Translations under genes and position numbers: made by a program
Notes under the pieces: generated by a model
Seen by the model: only the letters and a program-made list of their open reading frames with translations
Database searches by the model: none
Told to the model about the DNA's origin: nothing
From: Gammaproteobacteria bacterium
GTDB taxonomy: Bacteria > Pseudomonadota > Gammaproteobacteria > Chromatiales > Chromatiaceae
Length of the DNA stretch: 8,468 nt
Assembly (NCBI GenBank): GCA_020630035.1
Contig: JAHDCB010000065.1
Span: forward strand, 1-8,468
Direction of reading: 5' to 3'
Shown here: one piece after another, positions 1-6,134 of the stretch
Position numbering within the stretch: the stretch's first letter is position 1
How the letters are laid out: every line of letters starts with the position of its first letter

Positions 1-1182
1 GTGATGATCTGCGATGAATGTGTCGATCAGTGCAATGACATCATTCTGGAAGAACTGGAAGACGAGTCGGCAGAAGTCACTGCAGGTCTGCCGAAGCCAC
101 GTGAAATCAAGACCAGTCTGGATGACTATGTGATTGGCCAGGAGCAGGCCAAAAAGGTGCTCTCGGTTGCGGTGTATAACCATTACAAACGCTTGTCGAT
201 GACTGGTCAGCCAGAAGAAGTTGAGATTTCAAAGAGTAACATTCTGCTGATTGGCCCGACTGGCTCCGGTAAGACACTGCTGGCAGAAACCTTGGCGCGG
301 ATGCTGGATGTGCCATTTGTGATTGCCGATGCGACCACCCTGACCGAGGCCGGTTATGTCGGTGATGATGTCGAACATGTCATCCAGCAGTTATTGCAGA
401 AATGTGATTATGATGCTGAAAAGGCGCAGACCGGTATCATTTATATTGATGAAATCGATAAAATCTCGCGGCGTTCAGAAAATACCTCCATCACCCGGGA
501 TGTTTCTGGTGAAGGCGTACAACAAGCGTTGCTGAAGCTGATTGAAGGCACGATTGCGTCAATACCACCACAGGGTGGGCGTAAGCATCCGCAGTCAGAT
601 TTTCTGCGTATCGATACCTCGAACATCCTGTTTATCGTCGGCGGGGCGTTTGACGGGCTGGAAAAGGTGATTCGGCAACGTTCTGAAAAAGGTGGTATCG
701 GATTTAATGCTGAAGTCCATAGTAAGGATGATAAGCACAATCTGGGCGAGACCTTGCGTCAGGTAGAATCTGAAGACCTGGTGCGCTATGGTCTGATACC
801 AGAGCTGATCGGGCGACTGCCGGTGGTGGCGACGCTGGAAGAGCTGGACGAGTCGGCGCTGATCACCATTCTGACCGAACCAAAGAATGCACTGGTCAAA
901 CAATATCAGCACTTATTTGATATGGAAGGGGCTGGTCTGGAGTTTCGTGCGGATGCTCTGCAGGCCATTGCCTTGAAGGCTCTGAAACGCAAAACCGGTG
1001 CACGTGGTTTACGTACCATACTGGAACATGTGTTGTTGGACGTGATGTATGATCTGCCGTCGCTGGAAGCAGTGAGTAAGGTGGTCGTGGATAAGTCTGC
1101 GATACAAGGGAACAGTGCGCCTCTGATCGTATACGATGGTGATAAAACTGAGATTGGTTCAAGTGTTGCTGTCAGCGAATAA
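1..1182 (+). CDS. clpX: ATP-dependent Clp protease ATP-binding subunit ClpX (5' end cut off by window)
   Basis: This AAA+ unfoldase recognises tagged or misfolded cytoplasmic proteins, unfolds them with ATP and feeds them to the ClpP peptidase. The frame is open at base 1. The first codons align, from memory, with E. coli ClpX near residue 34, so about 33 residues are missing, and the GTG at base 1 is an internal Val rather than a start. Only the second CxxC of the zinc-binding domain is visible (codons 4 and 7); the first pair must lie upstream. Codons are counted from base 1. Walker A GPTGSGKT is at 85-92, the pore-loop GYVG at 118-121, Walker B with D150-E151, the IGF loop that docks on ClpP at 233-235, and the sensor-2 Arg in GARGLR at 335. 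All key motifs in view are intact. The gene ends 13 bases before lon. clpP probably lies just upstream, but it is not in view. Confidence 0.98.
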   Translation: MMICDECVDQCNDIILEELEDESAEVTAGLPKPREIKTSLDDYVIGQEQAKKVLSVAVYNHYKRLSMTGQPEEVEISKSNILLIGPTGSGKTLLAETLARMLDVPFVIADATTLTEAGYVGDDVEHVIQQLLQKCDYDAEKAQTGIIYIDEIDKISRRSENTSITRDVSGEGVQQALLKLIEGTIASIPPQGGRKHPQSDFLRIDTSNILFIVGGAFDGLEKVIRQRSEKGGIGFNAEVHSKDDKHNLGETLRQVESEDLVRYGLIPELIGRLPVVATLEELDESALITILTEPKNALVKQYQHLFDMEGAGLEFRADALQAIALKALKRKTGARGLRTILEHVLLDVMYDLPSLEAVSKVVVDKSAIQGNSAPLIVYDGDKTEIGSSVAVSE

Positions 1183-1195
1183 CCCGGGATAGATC

Positions 1196-3646
1196 ATGGA
1201 TATCGTACTGAATGACGACAGTACTGCACTACCGTTGATGCCACTGCGGGATGCCGTGGTGTATCCGCGGGTTGTCCTGCCGTTATTTGTCGGGCGTGAG
1301 CAATCAATGCAGGCACTGCATGCTGCAATCGAGGCGGATAAGCGTATCCTGGTGGTTGCCCAAAAAGTGACCGGAGAAAAACAACCAGGCGCTGACGATC
1401 TGTATGAGATTGGTGTGGTCGCTCGTGTGGTGCAACTGATGCGGTTGCCGGATGGTACCCACAAGGCCCTGGTGGAAGGTGAGCGCAGGGTGCGTCTGTA
1501 TGATATCGCCGCGACCGAGGCTTATCTCACCGCACATTATCATCTGTTGACAGATCAGCCGATGTCAGATGAGCGCGAACAATCCGCGATGATGCGCTCA
1601 GTCAACCGCCAGTTTGCCCAGTATGCCAAGCTGAATCAGCGCATACCGCCAGACCTGACGAAAACACTGGCAGAACTGAAGAGTCTGTCACATTTAGTTG
1701 ATAGCGTTGCGGCACAGATTGGCCTGAAGCTGGCGGATAAACAAACGTTGCTTGAAACGCTGGATATCGGACAGCGGGCGGAACACCTGCTGGCGTTGAT
1801 GCAGGATGAAAATGAACTGCTGGATCTGGAAAAAAATCTGCATAAACGCGTGCGGGGGCAGATAGAAAAAAATCAGCGTGAATATCTGCTGAATGAAAAA
1901 ATGAAGGCGCTGCAGAAAGAAATGCGCTCAGTTGGCAATGAGTCAGGCGACCCGGCAGCCAGTGAGACAGAGCAGCTTGAGAAAAAAATCAATAGTCTGC
2001 GCATGAGCAAGGCAGCAAAGCATAAGGCTCAGGAGGAACTGAATAAGCTGAAGATGCTGGCGCCCATGTCGTCAGAAGCGGGCGTCGTACGTAGCTATCT
2101 GGATGTGTTACTGAAGGTGCCATGGCATAAACGCAGCCGGATCAGTGCCAGTATGCAGCGAGCACAGACGATACTGGATAAAGACCATTATGGTCTGGAA
2201 AAAGTTAAGGAACGGATATTAGAATATCTGGCAGTACAACAACGAGTACGTAAGCTAAAGGGCCCGATTCTGTGTCTGGTAGGGCCGCCCGGGGTGGGTA
2301 AGACCTCGCTCGGAGAGTCGATCGCACGCGCTACGGGGCGCAAATATGTGCGTATGGCACTCGGTGGCGTGCGGGATGAGGCTGAAATTCGCGGGCACCG
2401 TCGTACCTACGTCAGCGCCTTACCGGGTAAAATTATCCAGGGATTATCCAGGGTTGGTGTCAGGAACCCGCTATTCCTGTTAGATGAGATTGATAAAATG
2501 GCGATGGATGCCCGGGGCGATCCGGCGTCAGCGCTGCTGGAAGTGTTAGATCCGGAGCAGAACCATACCTTCCAGGACCATTACCTGGAGCTGGATTTTG
2601 ATCTGTCTGATGTGATGTTCGTTGCCACAGCGAATAGCCTGAATATTCCGGCACCCTTGTTAGACCGGATGGAAGTGATCCGATTATCCGGTTATACAGA
2701 AGATGAAAAGATCAATATTGCTGAAAACTACTTATTTCCCAAGCAGATAAAAAATAACGGGTTGCAGTCGGATGAGTTACAGATAGCACCTGAACCAGTC
2801 CGGGATATCGTGCGCCACTATACCCGTGAGGCAGGTGTGCGTGGCCTGGAGCGGGAAATTGCCAGGATCTGTCGCAAGGTTGTCAAGGGCCTGGTGACTC
2901 GGACAGAAGCCGCAAAGCATGTTAAGCTAGCGAAAGATGACCTTGAAAAATATCTGGGTGTGCGGCGTTTTCGTTATGGTCGGGCAGAAGAAAAAGACCA
3001 GATTGGACAGGTTGTTGGCCTTGCCTGGACAGAGGTTGGTGGTGAGCTGCTGCGGATAGAGGCAGAACTCACCCCGGGTAAGGGACGTCTGGTTCAGACT
3101 GGTAAACTGGGCGACGTGATGAAAGAATCTATTCAGGCTGCTATGACAGTGGTGCGCGCCCGGGCCGCCAGCTTAGGCCTGGAAGACGACTTTTACCGCA
3201 CCCTGGATGTCCATATTCACGTACCGGAAGGTGCGACACCGAAAGATGGCCCCAGTGCTGGCATCAGTATGAGTACGGTGCTGGTTTCGGCACTGACGAA
3301 GATACCTGTCCGCGCTGAAGTTGCCATGACTGGTGAAATCACATTGCGGGGCGAAGTCCTGCCGATTGGTGGCTTGAAAGAAAAGTTGCTGGCTGCACAT
3401 CGCGGTGGTATTCAGGCAGTCATTATTCCGTCAGAAAATGAGCGTGATCTGACGGAAATTCCGGACAATATCAAACAACACCTGGCGATTCATCCGGTGC
3501 GATGGATAGATCAGGTGTGGGATATTGCCTTATCACGTGTGCCAACCCCAAGGTTGGCAGATCAAGAACCATCACAACCGATCGTGTTGGATGATATTGT
3601 CACTGGTGACCTGACAGCCACACCTGAATTGGTGCAGCGTCACTGA
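1196..3646 (+). CDS. lon: ATP-dependent protease Lon (LonA type)
   Basis: This cytoplasmic homo-oligomeric protease degrades misfolded and short-lived regulatory proteins. It has 816 residues against 784 in E. coli. The order is: N-terminal substrate-binding domain (about 12-205), charged coiled-coil helices (about 215-290), AAA+ module and protease domain (about 600-785). Walker A GPPGVGKT is at 363-370, Walker B has D430-E431, and a sensor-1 Asn lies in TANSLN. The Ser-Lys catalytic dyad is S687 in PKDGPSAG and K730, the second Lys of GGLKEK; their 43-residue spacing matches E. coli S679/K722. The extra length is about 7 residues near the N-terminus and a Pro/Asp/Thr-rich tail of about 25 residues at the C-terminus. 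The ATG at 1196 is preceded by a weak GGGA at 1186-1189. The 13-base gap after clpX suggests co-transcription. In E. coli lon has a heat-shock promoter; I could not recognise one here. If present it would lie inside clpX. Confidence 0.98.
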   Translation: MDIVLNDDSTALPLMPLRDAVVYPRVVLPLFVGREQSMQALHAAIEADKRILVVAQKVTGEKQPGADDLYEIGVVARVVQLMRLPDGTHKALVEGERRVRLYDIAATEAYLTAHYHLLTDQPMSDEREQSAMMRSVNRQFAQYAKLNQRIPPDLTKTLAELKSLSHLVDSVAAQIGLKLADKQTLLETLDIGQRAEHLLALMQDENELLDLEKNLHKRVRGQIEKNQREYLLNEKMKALQKEMRSVGNESGDPAASETEQLEKKINSLRMSKAAKHKAQEELNKLKMLAPMSSEAGVVRSYLDVLLKVPWHKRSRISASMQRAQTILDKDHYGLEKVKERILEYLAVQQRVRKLKGPILCLVGPPGVGKTSLGESIARATGRKYVRMALGGVRDEAEIRGHRRTYVSALPGKIIQGLSRVGVRNPLFLLDEIDKMAMDARGDPASALLEVLDPEQNHTFQDHYLELDFDLSDVMFVATANSLNIPAPLLDRMEVIRLSGYTEDEKINIAENYLFPKQIKNNGLQSDELQIAPEPVRDIVRHYTREAGVRGLEREIARICRKVVKGLVTRTEAAKHVKLAKDDLEKYLGVRRFRYGRAEEKDQIGQVVGLAWTEVGGELLRIEAELTPGKGRLVQTGKLGDVMKESIQAAMTVVRARAASLGLEDDFYRTLDVHIHVPEGATPKDGPSAGISMSTVLVSALTKIPVRAEVAMTGEITLRGEVLPIGGLKEKLLAAHRGGIQAVIIPSENERDLTEIPDNIKQHLAIHPVRWIDQVWDIALSRVPTPRLADQEPSQPIVLDDIVTGDLTATPELVQRH
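3540..3559 (+). repeat. Perfect inverted repeat (8-bp hairpin) inside the 3' end of lon
   Basis: The 7-base arms GCCAACC (3541-3547) and GGTTGGC (3552-3558) pair perfectly around a CCAA loop. An added T3540-A3559 pair gives 8 bp. The hairpin lies in the codons for the Lon C-terminal tail, about 90 bases before the stop. No T-run follows, so it does not look like an intrinsic terminator. It could affect mRNA stability or be a by-product of the codons. The pairing is seen directly; any function is inference. Confidence 0.5.
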
Positions 3647-3671
3647 ACCGGTTACGGTTATGTTGTTACCC

Positions 3672-3696
3672 CAGAGTCCGGCGCTGTCGGGTTCTG
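3672..3696 (+). other. Stem-loop between lon and hupB
   Basis: The lon-hupB gap is 3647-3735. Bases 3672-3682 can pair with 3686-3696 around a GCT loop. This gives 11 pairs, of which three are G-T wobbles, with a CCGGC/GTCGG core. No T-run follows (ATTCTAAG), so it is not a standard terminator. It sits about 40 bases before the hupB start and may be an mRNA processing or leader structure. I did not find a convincing promoter in the gap; a TAAGAT at 3701-3706 has no matching -35 box. Confidence 0.35.
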
Positions 3697-3725
3697 ATTC
3701 TAAGATAACCGCTCATACTGAGCAC

Positions 3726-3731
3726 AGGAGG
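3726..3731 (+). promoter_or_regulatory. Strong ribosome binding site of hupB
   Basis: AGGAGG lies 4 bases before the hupB ATG. It is the closest match to the anti-Shine-Dalgarno consensus in front of any gene in the window. This fits the high expression expected of HU and fixes the start at 3736. Confidence 0.85.
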
Positions 3732-3735
3732 TAAA

Positions 3736-4008
3736 ATGAACAAAAGTGAGTTAGTCTTTAACGTTGCTGATCAGGCGGATTTGCCCAGAGCAACGGCTGC
3801 GAAGGCATTAGATGCTGTGGTAAAATCCATTCAGGATGCTCTGGCACAAGGCGATATGGTCGCAATCCCTGGTTTCGGCACCTTCAGCGTGCGGGAACGG
3901 GCTGCGCGTACCGGACGTAACCCCAGAACAGGAGAAGCGATACAGATTCAGGCGTCCAGAATACCTGCGTTTAAGCCTGGTAAGGCATTGAAAGATGCTG
4001 TAAACTAG
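3736..4008 (+). CDS. hupB: DNA-binding protein HU-beta
   Basis: This small nucleoid protein binds and bends DNA without strong sequence preference and works as a dimer. It has 90 residues, the same length as E. coli HupB, and begins MNKSEL much like it. Helices at about 3-40 form the dimer core. The HU signature starts at GFGTF (46-50) and runs through ERAARTGRNPRTGE, with the DNA-intercalating P63. The C-terminus GKALKDAVN matches the E. coli protein as I recall it. Its place after lon is the usual one. The stop codon is only 12 bases before tRNA-Val, with no terminator between, so the hupB transcript probably runs into the tRNA genes. A separate hupB promoter is expected from other species but is not evident here. 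Confidence 0.98.
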   Translation: MNKSELVFNVADQADLPRATAAKALDAVVKSIQDALAQGDMVAIPGFGTFSVRERAARTGRNPRTGEAIQIQASRIPAFKPGKALKDAVN

Positions 4009-4020
4009 TCGGGTTGATGC

Positions 4021-4096
4021 GGGTGCTTAGCTCAGTTGGGAGAGCATCGCCCTTACAAGGCGAGGGTCGCAGGTTCGAGCCCTGCAGCACCCACCA
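4021..4096 (+). tRNA. tRNA-Val (anticodon UAC)
   Basis: This 76-base cloverleaf has a 7-bp acceptor stem, GGGTGCT (4021-4027) with AGCACCC (4086-4092), discriminator A4093 and encoded CCA at 4094-4096. The anticodon stem is TCGCC/GGCGA (4047-4051, 4059-4063), with loop CTTACAA and anticodon TAC at 4054-4056. The T arm contains GGTTCGAGC. It resembles the E. coli tRNA-Val(UAC) as I recall it. It lies 12 bases after hupB and 8 bases before tRNA-Asp, so all three are probably on one precursor RNA that must be cut by RNases. Confidence 0.97.
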
Positions 4097-4104
4097 CAGG
4101 ATAA

Positions 4105-4181
4105 GGAGTGGTAGTTCAGTTGGTTAGAATACCGGCCTGTCACGTCGGTGGTCGCGGGTTCGAGTCCCGTCCACTCCGCCA
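4105..4181 (+). tRNA. tRNA-Asp (anticodon GUC)
   Basis: This 77-base cloverleaf has acceptor stem GGAGTGG (4105-4111) with CCACTCC (4171-4177), discriminator G4178 and encoded CCA at 4179-4181. The anticodon stem is CCGGC/GTCGG (4132-4136, 4144-4148) with one G-T wobble. The loop is CTGTCAC and the anticodon GTC is at 4139-4141. The T arm contains GGTTCGAGTCC. The discriminator G and GTC anticodon match known tRNA-Asp identity elements. The terminator begins 19 bases after its end. Confidence 0.97.
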
Positions 4182-4200
4182 GAATATCATGTGAGCTATG

Positions 4201-4229
4201 AAGGGTATCCTTGGTGATGCCCTTTTTTT
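4201..4229 (+). terminator. Rho-independent terminator after tRNA-Asp
   Basis: Arms AAGGGTATC (4201-4209) and GATGCCCTT (4216-4224) form a 9-bp stem with one G-T wobble and a 6-base loop CTTGGT. A run of seven Ts at 4223-4229 follows the GC-rich base of the stem. It should end transcripts coming from hupB and the tRNA genes. It lies directly before ppiD. Confidence 0.9.
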
Positions 4230-4235
4230 ATGTCT

Positions 4236-4247
4236 GGCATAAATGCC
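4236..4247 (+). repeat. Small palindrome between the terminator and ppiD
   Basis: GGCAT and ATGCC are perfect inverted arms around AA. The palindrome lies in the 39 bases between the terminator and the preferred ppiD start, where a ppiD promoter or operator would be expected. It is short enough to be chance. I see no good -35/-10 pair beside it. Confidence 0.25.
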
Positions 4248-4268
4248 GCACAAAACTTAATAAACTCT

Positions 4269-6134
4269 ATGTTACAAGCTATCAGAAATCGTGCTCAGGG
4301 CTGGGTGGCCTGGTTGATTGTCATCCTGATCAGTATTCCGTTTGCGTTATTCGGTATTCAGGAATATTTCGGTGTGAGTGCGGACCCAGTGGTTGCTGTG
4401 GTGGAAGGCACAGATATTAAACAAAGCGAGCTGGATCGGCGGCTGCGCGACTTTCGTGAATCCATGCGCCGTGTTCTCGGGGAGAACTACCAGGCGGATT
4501 TATTTGATGAGACACGTCTGAAACCGCGTGTGCTGCAAGCGATGGTGGATGAAAAGGTCTTGCAACAGGCAACAACTGACTGGAATATGCAGCCAACTGA
4601 TGCACAGGTGCGTCAGCTGATACAGGAGATACCGGCCTTTCAGCGCGAGGGTGTGTTTGATGCCGCCTTGTATCGTACAGCGTTACGTAACCAGGGCGTC
4701 ACCAGTTCTTTTTTTGAACAACAGGTGCGCCAGGATATTGTGTTACGTCAGTTTGAGTCGAGTTGGCAGAGTGGTCACTTTGTGACTGAACAGAAACTGA
4801 GTGATTTTGTCCGGTTAGAAGCACAGAAGCGTGCGATACGCTATGTACAAATCCCGGTCTCTGATCCACAGCCGGCGGCTGTGACCGCAGAACAAGTGGC
4901 GACGTATTATGAGCGTCACTCTGACGAATATAAAATGCCGGAACAGATCAAACTGGCTTATCTGCATCTGTCAGAAAAAACGCTGGGTGCTCAGGTTGAA
5001 TTGGATGAAGCTGCGTTGCAGGCCTATTTTGCTGAACACCAGAGTGATTTTATTGCACTGGAAGAGCGCAAACTACGTCATATCCTGATTGCACAACAAG
5101 CAGGTGATGCGGCAGCACAATTAACGCTGGCGCAGGACTTACTGGCACAACTACGCGCCGGCGCAGACTTCGCCGAGCTGGCACAGGCTCATTCAAAAGA
5201 CCCCGGATCTGCTGATATGGGGGGTGATCTTGGCTGGATGGAACAAAGCGCCTTCGTTAAGCCATTTGCTGATGCCGCATTCGAGTTGGAAGTCGGTGGT
5301 TTGAGTGAGCCGGTGCAAACCGAATTTGGTTATCACCTGATTCAACTGGAAGCGATACGTGGTGGTGGGGAGCCTGATTTCGCTGATCGGCGGGACGATG
5401 TGGTAGCAGCTTATCGGGCGCAACAGGTAGAAAACTTGTACTACGATGAGTTTGAGCGCCTGGCCGCAATGGTATATGAAACCCCGGATAGCCTGGAGTC
5501 GGCGGCGGAGTTACTGAATGTGCCAGTTCAGGAAACCGACTGGTTGACGCGTTCCGGGGTCTTTCCTGAACCACTGAATACAGAAAAAATTAAGGCCTTG
5601 GCGTTTTCTGAAGATGTATTGCAGGGCAATAACAGTGAATTAACTGAATTGAGTCCGGTGAATGCCGTTGTCCTGCGCATAGCGGGCCATAAAGCAGCAA
5701 CACGCAAGCCATTAGCTGATGTCAGAGAGCAGATTGTAGCGCGTCTTGCGGCGGAGCAAGCATCGGAACAAACCCAACAGATGGGAGAACAGGCCCTGTC
5801 ATCGTTACAGGCCGGTGCGGCATTTAATGAAGTGGTGCAGGCCTGGATGCCGGAGCAGGAACAGGTACTGGAGCGGCATACAGACGTATTACCGCAGTCG
5901 GTGGTGCAAATGGTTTTTGCGGCGCCCCGGCCTGAGGCGGATACACCGAGCTACACTGGGGTTATGTCTGCAGATGGCTATTATGTGATTGCAGTTGAAC
6001 GGGTGGATGAAGCAGTATCCGCTACCTTGGATACCGGGCAATTAAAGACCTATCGTACGCAGCAGTATGACGCAGCGTATCGTGTACTGCGTGGCAAGTT
6101 GCGAGATAACATGGATGTCACCTTGCATCAGTGA
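4269..6134 (+). CDS. ppiD: PpiD-type periplasmic chaperone / peptidyl-prolyl isomerase (SurA N-terminal and parvulin domains)
   Basis: PpiD is held in the inner membrane by one N-terminal helix and assists proteins leaving the Sec translocon; its bulk faces the periplasm. From the ATG at 4269 it has 621 residues, close to the 623 of E. coli PpiD. The membrane helix is at about 12-30 (GWVAWLIVILISIPFALFG), then a SurA_N-like region (about 35-200), a parvulin domain (about 265-366) and a helical C-terminus. Parvulin hallmarks are H271 in RHILI, GGDLGW at 318-323, a PF pair near 335 and H356 in FGYHLI. An in-frame ATG at 4230 would add 13 codons, but it touches the T-run of the terminator. The MLQAIRN start at 4269 fits the family better. 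Neither start has a clear Shine-Dalgarno sequence. The stop overlaps the end of the convergent dapF-like gene by 7 bases. Confidence 0.92.
   Translation: MLQAIRNRAQGWVAWLIVILISIPFALFGIQEYFGVSADPVVAVVEGTDIKQSELDRRLRDFRESMRRVLGENYQADLFDETRLKPRVLQAMVDEKVLQQATTDWNMQPTDAQVRQLIQEIPAFQREGVFDAALYRTALRNQGVTSSFFEQQVRQDIVLRQFESSWQSGHFVTEQKLSDFVRLEAQKRAIRYVQIPVSDPQPAAVTAEQVATYYERHSDEYKMPEQIKLAYLHLSEKTLGAQVELDEAALQAYFAEHQSDFIALEERKLRHILIAQQAGDAAAQLTLAQDLLAQLRAGADFAELAQAHSKDPGSADMGGDLGWMEQSAFVKPFADAAFELEVGGLSEPVQTEFGYHLIQLEAIRGGGEPDFADRRDDVVAAYRAQQVENLYYDEFERLAAMVYETPDSLESAAELLNVPVQETDWLTRSGVFPEPLNTEKIKALAFSEDVLQGNNSELTELSPVNAVVLRIAGHKAATRKPLADVREQIVARLAAEQASEQTQQMGEQALSSLQAGAAFNEVVQAWMPEQEQVLERHTDVLPQSVVQMVFAAPRPEADTPSYTGVMSADGYYVIAVERVDEAVSATLDTGQLKTYRTQQYDAAYRVLRGKLRDNMDVTLHQ

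Noticed and set aside
1..6. A GTG or ATG at the left edge as the clpX start.
   Set aside because: The sequence aligns inside the ClpX zinc-binding domain between its two CxxC pairs, so these are internal codons.
2460..2654. Several antisense open frames within clpX, lon, ppiD and the dapF-like gene, such as this one.
   Set aside because: Their translations look like shadow sequence with no recognisable domain, and the opposite strand encodes well-conserved proteins.
3554..3559. TTGGCA as a -35 box for a hupB promoter inside lon.
   Set aside because: No reasonable -10 hexamer lies 16-18 bases downstream, and the bases are part of the hairpin arm at 3540-3559.
3599..3610. Palindrome GTCAC-TG-GTGAC near the end of lon as a possible operator.
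   Set aside because: It is short, within coding sequence, and has no promoter elements or second copy nearby.
4230..4268. A 13-codon longer ppiD starting at ATG 4230.
   Set aside because: The ATG touches the terminator T-run and has no ribosome binding site. The added residues do not match the usual start of this family, whereas MLQAIRN at 4269 does.
4211..4420. A small plus-strand frame of 69 codons overlapping the terminator and the 5' end of ppiD.
   Set aside because: It is out of frame with ppiD, has no ribosome binding site and resembles no protein I know.
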